NCBI RefSeq assembly: GCF_023498005.1
Contig: NZ_CP097289.1
Span: 1,364,001-1,428,000 of the forward strand
From: Streptomyces durmitorensis
GTDB lineage: Bacteria; Actinomycetota; Actinomycetes; Streptomycetales; Streptomycetaceae
Direction: 5' to 3'
Length of the DNA stretch: 64,000 nt
Part shown: positions 17,076-26,834 of the stretch, in pieces
Numbering within the stretch: position 1 is the first letter of the stretch
How the letters are laid out: each line of letters begins with the position of its first letter
The notes under the pieces: model-generated
Database searches by the model: none
The model's input: the letters and a program-made list of their open reading frames with translations, nothing else
Told to the model about the DNA's origin: nothing
Program-made: the position numbers and the translations under genes

Positions 17076-17712
17076 CAGAAGTCCTCCTCGGTGACGGGGT
17101 TCGACAGTACGACCGCCGGACACCACGGGACTCATCGCGACGCGCGGGATCCCCGGGGCCGAATTCTCCCGGCCTTTGGCGGATTCGCAGCAAGTTCCCG
17201 GAATTCTGGATGGTGTTCCACGAGCGCGCAGAACGCGACCCGGGTAACCCGCTACAACACAGAGGCGAAATCCCGCCAATGCCGAGTCCGCCGGCGGGTC
17301 CGTCGCGGCGCGCCGATCGCTGCCGCGTAGAAGCCTGTCCGGGCCGGGCGAGCGCCTGGAGCCGCGCGGGCCTTGCGGGCGCGGGCAGTTCAGGGACCCC
17401 GTTGCCACAGGTCGAGGCGCACCCTCTTCGTCACCGCACCCAAAGGTCGTGACCGACAGATGGAGCCAGTTTCAAAGCTTGAGCACAAATTGCACACATC
17501 CCCCTCTCCAACCCGGTCCCGATGGTCTAGATTGACCGTGCTTCAGCTGTTCGTCACGAGGCGACCAATTAATGATCTTTGGATCCGGCGCTACGGAAAG
17601 CCACCAGCCTCGTCCCCTGCACCGAACGCGGGGATGATCAATTTCTTGGAGCCCGCCGAAAGGGGGCCTTGGGTGCGGGGAGCATCCGGGGTTTCGACGG
17701 GTTCGGGTGGGT

Positions 17713-17736
17713 TGTTCAACTGGCTGTTCAACTGGC
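17713..17736 (+). repeat. Perfect 12-bp tandem duplication
   Basis: TGTTCAACTGGC occurs twice head to tail (17713-17724 and 17725-17736), about 150 bp upstream of the first exopolysaccharide gene. Candidate binding site for a dimeric or cooperative regulator. Confidence 0.75.
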
Positions 17737-17760
17737 GCTGACACAACAGGCACGTCATGC

Positions 17761-17836
17761 GTGGGAGGCGGGGGTCTCCTGCGGCAAGGAACAGTGCGGC
17801 GCGGGAGGCGGGGGCCTCCCGGGGGGAGGAACAGTG
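17761..17836 (+). repeat. Imperfect tandem repeat, 40-bp period, two copies
   Basis: Two 36-bp segments starting at 17761 and 17801 match at 30 of 36 positions. Each has a GGGAGGCGGGGG core and ends in AGGAACAGTG. They sit immediately upstream of the sugar-transferase start, in the presumed 5' leader. The AGGA cores resemble ribosome-binding sites. Confidence 0.7.
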
Positions 17837-17881
17837 TGTTGGGCGAACACGTCGAACCGCTGGTGACCTGTGGGGGGTTCT

Positions 17882-19360
17882 GTGCGGCAGGGGGGATTAG
17901 TCAGCCCGTTTCCGTCGGCGCGCGGGCGTCTGGCGAACGGGGCAATCAACAGGCCCGCGATCGACTGGGAGCAGCGGTACCGCCGTACCGTGATCACCAG
18001 CGATACTCTGGCCACCGCCTTCGTGGTGGCGGCGATCGGCAACTTCTTCGGGGCCCGGGACGCTGCCAACTGGCACGAGAAGTGGGTCATCCTCGCCTTC
18101 GGCACCGAGCTGTTGGTGCTGGGTGCGCTCGCGATGAGCCGGGCATGGGCACCGGCCGTGCTCGGCCAGGGCGCCGAGGAATTCCGCCGGCTCGGACGCT
18201 CACTGTTCACGGCAGCCGTCGTACTGGCGCTCGGCGGCATCGCACTCACCTCGCGCAACATCAAGTTATGGATCTTCGTCGCGATCCCGGCGATCGCGCT
18301 GGTCACCATGACCGCGCGCTATCTGCTGCGCCTCTGGCTGCACAAACAGCGTAAGGAAGGACGGTGCCTGCGACCGGTGCTCGCTGCCGGGAGCCTGGCC
18401 ACCGTGCTCGACCTGATCACGCGGGCCCGCAAATTGCCGCACCTCGGCTGGCGGGTCGAAGCGGTGTGCACGACGGACGGGCTCGGGCTCGACAGCGACC
18501 ACGTGGACGGAGTTCCGGTCGTCGGCCGGCTTGAGGACGTGGCCAACCACGTCCGCCGCGACGGCTACCGCGTCGTCGCGGTCCTGCCGGACCCGCACTG
18601 GTCACCTGACCGCTTGCAGCGCCTTGCCTGGAACCTCGAGGGCAGCGACGCCGACATGATCGTGGCCCCCGTCCTGATGGAGGTCGCGGGACCGCGGCTG
18701 CACGTCGACGCGGTGCTCGGGATCCCGCTCCTGCGGGTCAGCATGCCGACCTTCACCGGGGGCCGCAGGGCGGTCAAAGGGGTCGTCGACCGGATGGGCG
18801 CGGCGATCCTGCTGCTGCTGTTGGCGCCGCTGATGGTGCTCGTCGGGCTGCTCGTGCTCGCGGACAGCCGGGGTGGGGCGCTGTACCGCCAGCGCAGAGT
18901 CGGCAAGGACGGCCGCGAGTTCACCATTTTCAAGTTCCGCACCATGGTCACCGGGGCGGACGGGGCACGTGCCGAGCTGGCCGACCTCAACGAAGGCGCG
19001 GGGCTGTTGTTCAAGCTCCGCCGGGATCCGCGGGTGACCCGGGTGGGAGCGGTCCTGCGCCGGTACTCGCTCGACGAACTCCCGCAGCTCTTCAACGTAC
19101 TCACCGGCTCGATGTCGCTCGTCGGGCCGCGGCCTCCGCTGCCGGAGGAGTCCGCCGCGTACGGCCCGGACATCCGGCGGCGGCTCCTCGTCAAACCCGG
19201 GCTCACCGGCCTGTGGCAGATCAGCGGGCGCAGCGACCTGCCGTGGGAAGAGGCGGTCCGCCTCGACCTGCGGTACGTGGAGGACTGGTCGCTCGCCCTG
19301 GACACAGTGATCTTGTGGAAGACGCTGCGCGCGGTGCTGTATGGGCAAGGGGCCTACTGA
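17882..19360 (+). CDS. Initiating phosphoglycosyltransferase (WcaJ/exopolysaccharide type)
   Basis: A 492-residue membrane protein. Several N-terminal transmembrane helices and a nucleotide-fold-like middle segment precede a C-terminal bacterial sugar-transferase domain (about residues 300-490): YRQRRVGKDGREFTIFKFRT, then GLTGLWQISGRSDLPWEEA. It transfers a sugar-1-phosphate from a nucleotide sugar to undecaprenyl phosphate, starting repeat-unit assembly. It is the first gene of the polysaccharide locus. GTG 17882 follows a G-run; an in-frame GTG at 17870 is the alternative. TTA codons at 17897-17899 and 18266-18268 point to bldA-dependent translation. The second lies well inside the gene and does not depend on start choice. 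Confidence 0.9.
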   Translation: MRQGGLVSPFPSARGRLANGAINRPAIDWEQRYRRTVITSDTLATAFVVAAIGNFFGARDAANWHEKWVILAFGTELLVLGALAMSRAWAPAVLGQGAEEFRRLGRSLFTAAVVLALGGIALTSRNIKLWIFVAIPAIALVTMTARYLLRLWLHKQRKEGRCLRPVLAAGSLATVLDLITRARKLPHLGWRVEAVCTTDGLGLDSDHVDGVPVVGRLEDVANHVRRDGYRVVAVLPDPHWSPDRLQRLAWNLEGSDADMIVAPVLMEVAGPRLHVDAVLGIPLLRVSMPTFTGGRRAVKGVVDRMGAAILLLLLAPLMVLVGLLVLADSRGGALYRQRRVGKDGREFTIFKFRTMVTGADGARAELADLNEGAGLLFKLRRDPRVTRVGAVLRRYSLDELPQLFNVLTGSMSLVGPRPPLPEESAAYGPDIRRRLLVKPGLTGLWQISGRSDLPWEEAVRLDLRYVEDWSLALDTVILWKTLRAVLYGQGAY

Positions 19361-19433
19361 TGCGCGGGGTTCGTCGTCCGGACGGCGCGCGGAACGCAGG
19401 CCCTCAGGGCCTGCCTGGGGGGATGGACAGGTC

Positions 19434-20750
<1,317 letters not shown>

Positions 20751-22010
20751 CACATCGTTCGATGACACAACCGGCGGCGGCCGGCCGAAGCGGCGCGCGC
20801 TGATCCTCGTGGAGAACCTGTCGGTGCCGTTCGACCGGCGGGTGTGGCAGGAATGCACGACACTGCGCGACGCGGGCTGGGAAGTGCACGTCATCTGCCC
20901 CCGAGGGAGCAAGCGGGACACGGAACCGGAAGCGGTGATCGACGGGGTGCGGATCCACCGCTACCCGTTGCGCGCGGCCACCGGAGGTCCCGCCGGCTAT
21001 CTGCAGGAGTACGGATCGGCGTTGTGGCACACGGCCCGGCTCGTCCGCAAGGTCGGCCCGGTCCACGTGGTCCACGCCTGTAACCCGCCCGACCTGCTCT
21101 TCCTGGCGGCACGGTGGCTCAGACGGCGCGGCGCGCGGTTCGTCTTCGACCAGCACGACCTGGTGCCCGAGCTGTACCTCTCCCGGTTCGACCGGGGCGA
21201 AGACCTGCTCTACCGCGCCGTGTGCGCGCTGGAACGGCGGACCTACCGGGCCGCGGACGTCGTGCTCGCCACGAACGAGAGCTACCGGGACGTCGCGGTG
21301 CGCCGCGGCGGCCGGCGGCCGGAGGATGTCTTCGTGGTGCGCAGCGCGCCCGCGGTCGACCGCTTCCAACCGGTGCCGCCCGAGCCGGAGTTGAAGCGCG
21401 GCAAGCCTCATCTGCTGTGCTACCTCGGTGTCATGGGCCCCCAGGACGGCGTCGACTACGCCTTGCGGGCCCTGGCGAAGCTGCGCGACGAGCTCGGGCG
21501 GAGCGACTGGCACGCGGTGTTCGTCGGCTCCGGCGACGCCTTCGACGCGATGGTGGAGCTGTCCCGGCGGCTCGGGCTGAGTGAGCAGGTGCAGTTCACC
21601 GGGCGCATACCGGACGCCGACCTGGTGCGCTACCTGTCCACCGCGGACGTGTGCCTCTCCCCCGACCCGCGCAATCCGCTCAACGACGTGTCGACCATGA
21701 ACAAGGTCCTGGAGTACATGGCGATGGGCCGGCCGATCGTCTCGTTCGACCTCCGGGAGGCACGCGTCTCCGCCGGTGACGCCGCCGTGTACGCGCCCGC
21801 CAACGACGAGACCGAATTCGCCGAACTCATCGCGCTGTTGCTCGACGATCCGGAGAAGCGGGCCCACATGGGCAAGATCGGCCAGGAGCGGATCAGCGGG
21901 CAGCTCTCCTGGCGGAACTCGCAGGCCTCGCTGCTCGCGGCCTACGACGCTGCCTGCCGTGACGCTCCGGTGTCGGCGGCCCCGGTCCGTGCAGGGAGGA
22001 GGCCCCGCCG

Positions 22011-23378
22011 GTGAGCGAAGACACGATACGCCTGGTCACGATCGGGCGGATTCTCCGTCGGCGCTGGCGGCTCCTCGCCGCCCTCGCCGTGGTGGGCGCC
22101 CTCGTGGGCTACGGCACCTCGGTGCTGTTCCCGCCGCGCTACACGACGTCGGCATCAGTAGTCCTCGCGGGGCAGTGGGAGGAGCGCGAGCTGCTCACCC
22201 AGGCGGAGATCGCCGCCAGTTCGGCGGTCGTCGACCGCGCGGCAGGCACGCTCGGCTGGAGCGGCGTCAGCGGCAGCGAGCTGCGGGACCAGGTCAGTGC
22301 CAAGGCCGCCGACGGGAACATCATCAAGATCTCGGGTACGGCCGAGACCCCGGAGCGCGCACAGCGGCTCTCCGACCAAGTGGCCAAGCGGTTCGTCACC
22401 TTCGCCGCGCGGCTCGCGGGCGGCAGCTCCGAACCCGCAGCGGATTCGGGGCCCGAGGCGCTGCGCAAGCAGGTGGAGGAGACCAACCGCCGCATCACCG
22501 ACCTGGCCAAAGCCGCCGATCCGGGGCAGACCGTGGAAGGCGTGCAGGCCCGCACCGCGCTCGAGAAGCTGCGCACCTCGCTGGAGGAGGCCATGAAGAA
22601 GCTCGACCAGGCCGACCCCGCGACCAACAAGGCCGGCATGGTCGTCATGGGTCCCGCGGCCCGGCCGACCGGCGAGGCACCGCCGACGAGGACGCAACTC
22701 GTCGTCGGCGGGGCGCTGCTGTTCCTCCTGCTCGCGGTCATCGGCCATCTCACCGCCGCGCGGATGAATCGTCGGCTGCGCACCGAACCGGAGATCGCCG
22801 CGGCGCTCGGCTCGGCGCTCATCGGCACCGTCGAGGTGCCCGGTGAACGGTCCGCGCAGCGGCCAGGGGGCGGTGGCCCGCGGACCTGGATCCGCCGGCT
22901 CCTCGGCATCGACACCCGGTGGGACGTACCGACCCCCCGGACGTCCGGCGACGAGGCCGGCAGACGGATCCGCTACCGGCGGGTGTGCACGCGCCTGCGG
23001 GTCCAACTGCCGGGCGCCCGGCGGCTGCTGGCCGTCGTACCGGAGGGCGACGAGATCGCCCTGCGGGCCGCCGGGCAGCTCGTCGCCGAGGCCAAGAGCG
23101 ATCCGCTGCTGCGGGTGGTGGAGGTCTCGGTGTCCCAGCCGATGGTGCCGGACCGCGACACCGAGTCCGGCGCCCTGGTCGTGCTCAGCGCGGGCAGCTG
23201 GACCGCGGGGGAGCTCGCAGGCATCGCCGAGGCGTGTGCGGACGGCAGGCACGAGGTCGTCGGCGTCGTCGTCGCCGGCGCCGTCCGGGCCCGTCCTGCG
23301 CGATCCGCCGCCCATCATCCGGACAACGCCACTCCGGCGCTCGCGGCTCGCGGCCACGGGACGGGAGGTTCAGTGTGA
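22011..23378 (+). CDS. Wzz-like polysaccharide co-polymerase (first copy)
   Basis: A 455-residue membrane protein. TM1 lies near residues 18-40 and is followed by PPRYTTSASVVLAG, a coiled-coil-rich extracytoplasmic region (about 50-220), and TM2 near 227-247. The C-terminal ~200 cytoplasmic residues resemble the position of a BY-kinase domain but have no Walker A glycine loop. Such proteins set chain length in Wzx/Wzy systems. The GTG start overlaps the glycosyltransferase stop (GTGA). It pairs with a second Wzz-like gene directly downstream. Confidence 0.82.
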   Translation: MSEDTIRLVTIGRILRRRWRLLAALAVVGALVGYGTSVLFPPRYTTSASVVLAGQWEERELLTQAEIAASSAVVDRAAGTLGWSGVSGSELRDQVSAKAADGNIIKISGTAETPERAQRLSDQVAKRFVTFAARLAGGSSEPAADSGPEALRKQVEETNRRITDLAKAADPGQTVEGVQARTALEKLRTSLEEAMKKLDQADPATNKAGMVVMGPAARPTGEAPPTRTQLVVGGALLFLLLAVIGHLTAARMNRRLRTEPEIAAALGSALIGTVEVPGERSAQRPGGGGPRTWIRRLLGIDTRWDVPTPRTSGDEAGRRIRYRRVCTRLRVQLPGARRLLAVVPEGDEIALRAAGQLVAEAKSDPLLRVVEVSVSQPMVPDRDTESGALVVLSAGSWTAGELAGIAEACADGRHEVVGVVVAGAVRARPARSAAHHPDNATPALAARGHGTGGSV

Positions 23379-24880
23379 CGACGAGCACGACTTCGGAGTC
23401 GTCGGCAGCCGCTCCGCTGCTGAACCTTCAGGCGCTGGTGGTGGCGGTGCGCAGACGCCGCCGCCTCTGGTGCTCCCTGGCTCTGGTGGGGCTGCTGATC
23501 GGCGCGGCGGTGGCGGTCCTGCGGCCGCCGCCGCCGACCGCGGTGACCAAGGTCCTCGTCGCGCACAAGGAGGACCAGGCGAACGACACCGGGACGCTGA
23601 TCCGCACCGACGTGGAGCTGCTGCGGACCACGCGGATCGCCGACAAGGCCCTGGAGTCCCTCAAGTCCCCCCAGCTCCCGGAAGACTTCATGCAGGACTA
23701 CCGGGGAACCGGCCTGACCAACAACGTGCTGCAGATCGATGTGACGGCCGAGAGCGACGCGCAGGCCGTGGCGCGCGCCAAGGCGTTGGCGGACGCGTTT
23801 ATCGCGGACCACGTGCGGCGGATGCAGCAGGCCGCGAAGGCCGAGGCCAAGGCCCTGCGCGACCAGCGTGACCGCATGCGGGTCGAACTCGCCCAGGTCA
23901 ACGAGGCGATCGGGGACAGGTCGCCGGAGAGCGACCCGAGCGCGTCGGCGAGCATCGAGTCGCTCTTCGCCCGCCGGGCCGAACTCACCTCGCGGATCGC
24001 CGACTTCGACCTGCGCGCCGAGGAGGCGCGCATGGGCACGCCCCATCTCGTCGCCGGCACGCAGATCGTGGACGCCCCGCGCGCGGTGCAGCACTCCCTG
24101 CCCAAGTCCGCGCTCACCAACGGCGCGATCGGGCTCGTCCTCGGGCTCGTCCTCGGGCTCGCGGTGGCCGCGGTCGGCTCGGTGGTGGCGGACCGCCCCG
24201 TGCTGCGCCGGGACATCGCGGCGAACCTGGGCGCCTCGGTCATCGCGGAGCTGCGCCGCGCGCCCCGCAGGCCGGTCAAACTGTGGCAGCGCCGGCGGAC
24301 CCGGGCGGAACGCGAACGGCTCACCGCGACCCTGGCCCGCGCCGTGCGTGGCTCCGGGGAACCGGTGTCGCTGCTCGAACTGGGCTGTGCGCACACCACG
24401 AGCGTGATCGCCCTGGACCTGGCCAACGCGCTGGCGGCGGACGGGCCGGTGGTCATCGTCGACGGTCTGCCACGCCTGCCGCTCGCGGGCCGCGGCCAGG
24501 AGCCCGGAGAGCCGGCCGTGGTCAGCGGCGAGCGTGCCACGGACGTGCCGCATCACGTGCGCAGGATCGGCGTCGGCTCGCTCGCGCCCGGCACGGCGTG
24601 GACCGGCCTCCAGGACCTCGGCAACCAGACCGTGCTCGTCGTACGCGCCGGGCACGGCAGCGCCGCATGGCTGCACACCGTGGCGCGGCAGCTCGCGGAC
24701 CTGCTCATTCCGGTGATCGGTGTGGTGCTGATCGACCCCGACCCGCGGGACCGGACCGACGGCACCCTGTGGGACGGGCTGCACACCGCGCTGCGCGGCC
24801 GGCAGAACGGGACGGGCCAGTTGCCGACGGAACGGCCGTCATGGGCACGAGTCCCGGACATCGACCAGGAAGCGCGGTAG
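23375..24880 (+). CDS. Wzz-like polysaccharide co-polymerase with degenerate kinase-like domain (second copy)
   Basis: A 501-residue protein with the Wzz layout: TM1 about residues 30-52, a periplasm-like coiled-coil region with many Arg/Glu/Ala, and TM2 about 245-270 encoded by a repetitive sequence. A ~200-residue cytoplasmic tail follows. The tail reads LLELGCAHTTSVIALDLANA where a Wzc/CpsD kinase would have its P-loop; the GxxGxGKS/T residues are missing. It is probably a non-catalytic partner. The GTG start overlaps the first copy (GTGA). There is no separate tyrosine kinase gene in the locus. Confidence 0.8.
   Translation: MTTSTTSESSAAAPLLNLQALVVAVRRRRRLWCSLALVGLLIGAAVAVLRPPPPTAVTKVLVAHKEDQANDTGTLIRTDVELLRTTRIADKALESLKSPQLPEDFMQDYRGTGLTNNVLQIDVTAESDAQAVARAKALADAFIADHVRRMQQAAKAEAKALRDQRDRMRVELAQVNEAIGDRSPESDPSASASIESLFARRAELTSRIADFDLRAEEARMGTPHLVAGTQIVDAPRAVQHSLPKSALTNGAIGLVLGLVLGLAVAAVGSVVADRPVLRRDIAANLGASVIAELRRAPRRPVKLWQRRRTRAERERLTATLARAVRGSGEPVSLLELGCAHTTSVIALDLANALAADGPVVIVDGLPRLPLAGRGQEPGEPAVVSGERATDVPHHVRRIGVGSLAPGTAWTGLQDLGNQTVLVVRAGHGSAAWLHTVARQLADLLIPVIGVVLIDPDPRDRTDGTLWDGLHTALRGRQNGTGQLPTERPSWARVPDIDQEAR
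24131..24161 (+). repeat. 12-bp tandem repeat encoding part of a transmembrane helix
   Basis: GGGCTCGTCCTC occurs at 24131-24142 and 24143-24154, with a partial third copy to 24161. It encodes the Gly-Leu-Val-Leu repeats of the second membrane helix in the Wzz-like protein. Confidence 0.75.
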
Positions 24881-24883
24881 GAC

Positions 24884-26809
24884 ATGTGTGGCATAGCAGG
24901 CACCTACCGATGGCCGGACGGGAAGGCAGTGACCGACCGGCTCACCGATACCCTCGCCCACCGCGGTCCGGACGGGGCGGGCCGGTACGGCCATCCCGTC
25001 GGTGACGGCGAAGTGCAGCTCGGGCACCGGCGGTTGGCCATCATCGACCTGTCCGAGACCGGCGCCCAGCCGATGGTCTCGGACGGCCTCGCCCTGACGT
25101 ACAACGGCGAGCTGTACAACGCGCCCGAGCTGCGTGCCGAACTGGCGGCGGCCGGGGTGCGCTTCCGCGGTACCTCCGACACCGAGGTGCTTCTCGAGGC
25201 CTGGCGGCGCTGGGGCACCGACTGCCTGCCCCGGCTGCGCGGCATGTTCGCGTTCGGGATCTTCGACGAGCGAACCGGTGACCTGGTGCTCGCCCGCGAC
25301 CAGCTCGGCATCAAGCCGCTGTTCCTGCTCCGGCGCGGTGGGGGCCTGGTGTTCGCCTCCGAGCTCAAGGCGCTGGCCGCCGCCACCGGCGGGTCGCTTG
25401 AGGTGGACGAGGCGGCGCTGGTGGCCTCACTGCTGTACTACTGGGTGCCGGATTCACGGTGCGCGTTCCGCGAGGCGGAGAAGCTGCCGCCGGGCAGCTG
25501 GCTCCGGTGCCGCCCCGACGGCCGGGTGGACCGCGGCCAGTTCTGGAGCCTGAGGGACGTCGCCGCCGAGGGCCAGGAGCGGGCCCGGAGCGGCGAGTTG
25601 CCGGACATCGCCGCCGTCGTCGAGGAGTCGACGCGGCGCCATCTGCTCTCCGACGTCCCCGTGGCGACCTTCCTCTCCGGCGGTCTCGACTCCAGCTACC
25701 TGACCGCGCTCGCGGCCCGCGACCGACCCGGGATCTCCGCCTACACGATCGGGTTCCGCGCCGAGGACGCCAAGTTCGAGGCGATGCCGGACGACCTGCG
25801 CTATGCCCGGCAGGTGGCCGAGCAGTTCGGCGTCGACCTGCACGAGATCGAGATCGCCCCGAACGTGCTCGATCTGCTGCCGCAGATGACCTACACCCTG
25901 GACGAACCGATCGGCGACCCCGCCGCGATCAACACCTTCCTGATCTGCGAGGCCGCCCGGGAGGCCGGGGTCAAGGTGATGCTCTCGGGGATGGGTGCCG
26001 ACGAACTGTTCGCCGGGTACCGCAAGCACCTGGCCAACCTGCTCGCGCTGCGCTACCAGCGCGTCCCGCGGCCGCTGCGGCGCGGCCTGTCCAGGGCCGT
26101 GGACCGGCTGCCGGTCGCCACGGCCCGCCGGGGGTACCGGTCGGTGCGGTTCGCGAAGCGGTTCCTCTCCTTCGCCGATCTGCCGGAGGAGACCGCGTTC
26201 CGGCGCAGCTACACCATGTACGACCAGGACGAACTGCTCGCCCTGGTCAATCCCGACCTGGCCGGGACGGTCGACGACGTGCTGACCGAGCACGCGGACG
26301 TCTACCAGGACAACGACCTCGACGACTTCGTCAACCGCATGTGCCTGGGCGACGCCCGGATGTTCCTGCCGGGCCTGAACCTCGCGTACACGGACCGCTC
26401 CAGCATGGCCGCGTCGACCGAGGTGCGCGTGCCGTACGTGGACGTCGATGTGGTCAAGGCGGCCTTCTCCGTGCCCGGTGATCGCAAGATCGTCGGACGG
26501 CAGGGCAAGGCCGTCCTCAAGGAGGCGGCCGCCTCGGTCCTGCCCCGGGAGATCGTGTACCGGCCCAAGGGCCTGTTCAGCGCCCCGCTGCGCGCCTGGA
26601 TGAGCCGGGATCTGGCACCGCTGGTGCGCGAGGTGGTCAACGACGGCGTGCTCGTCAACTCCGGGATCCTGCGCCGCGACGCGCTGGCACGGATGGTGGC
26701 CGAGGACGCCGCCGGGCAGCGGGACTTCTCCAAGCATCTCTGGCATGTGCTGACCCTCGAGTACTGGTACCGCGGCGCGACCTCCGGGTCCGGCCAGAAC
26801 GCTCGCTAG
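24884..26809 (+). CDS. asnB: Asparagine synthetase (glutamine-hydrolysing) family
   Basis: A 641-residue two-domain enzyme. Cys2 is the glutaminase nucleophile (MCGIAGTYRWPDG, then LAHRGPDGAG). The C-terminal half holds the ATP pyrophosphatase loop TFLSGGLDSSYLTALAAR and the MLSGMGADELFAGYRKH segment. It uses glutamine nitrogen to form an amide from an adenylated carboxylate. Inside a polysaccharide locus the likely acceptor is a uronic acid or an attached carboxylate rather than free aspartate. That fits the UDP-glucose dehydrogenase gene but is inference. ATG 24884 is 3 bp after the Wzz-like gene. Confidence 0.9.
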   Translation: MCGIAGTYRWPDGKAVTDRLTDTLAHRGPDGAGRYGHPVGDGEVQLGHRRLAIIDLSETGAQPMVSDGLALTYNGELYNAPELRAELAAAGVRFRGTSDTEVLLEAWRRWGTDCLPRLRGMFAFGIFDERTGDLVLARDQLGIKPLFLLRRGGGLVFASELKALAAATGGSLEVDEAALVASLLYYWVPDSRCAFREAEKLPPGSWLRCRPDGRVDRGQFWSLRDVAAEGQERARSGELPDIAAVVEESTRRHLLSDVPVATFLSGGLDSSYLTALAARDRPGISAYTIGFRAEDAKFEAMPDDLRYARQVAEQFGVDLHEIEIAPNVLDLLPQMTYTLDEPIGDPAAINTFLICEAAREAGVKVMLSGMGADELFAGYRKHLANLLALRYQRVPRPLRRGLSRAVDRLPVATARRGYRSVRFAKRFLSFADLPEETAFRRSYTMYDQDELLALVNPDLAGTVDDVLTEHADVYQDNDLDDFVNRMCLGDARMFLPGLNLAYTDRSSMAASTEVRVPYVDVDVVKAAFSVPGDRKIVGRQGKAVLKEAAASVLPREIVYRPKGLFSAPLRAWMSRDLAPLVREVVNDGVLVNSGILRRDALARMVAEDAAGQRDFSKHLWHVLTLEYWYRGATSGSGQNAR

Positions 26810-26834
26810 ACGGCGTAGAAACAAGGGGACTTCG

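Larger units (their letters stand above)
17076..17881. other. 0.8-kb intergenic region upstream of the exopolysaccharide locus
   Basis: No convincing gene was found. The part around 17460-17600 is locally AT-richer than its surroundings, and the part from about 17700 carries two sets of tandem repeats. TAGATT at 17528-17533 could serve as a -10 element, but no good -35 is seen. The length, base composition and repeats suggest a long regulated leader or promoter region for the polysaccharide genes. Confidence 0.5.

Noticed and set aside
17373..17741. Open frame of 122 codons in the gap before the exopolysaccharide locus
   Set aside because: Codon use and amino-acid composition are unlike neighbouring genes, there is no ribosome site, and it overlaps the tandem repeats; more likely leader or promoter DNA.
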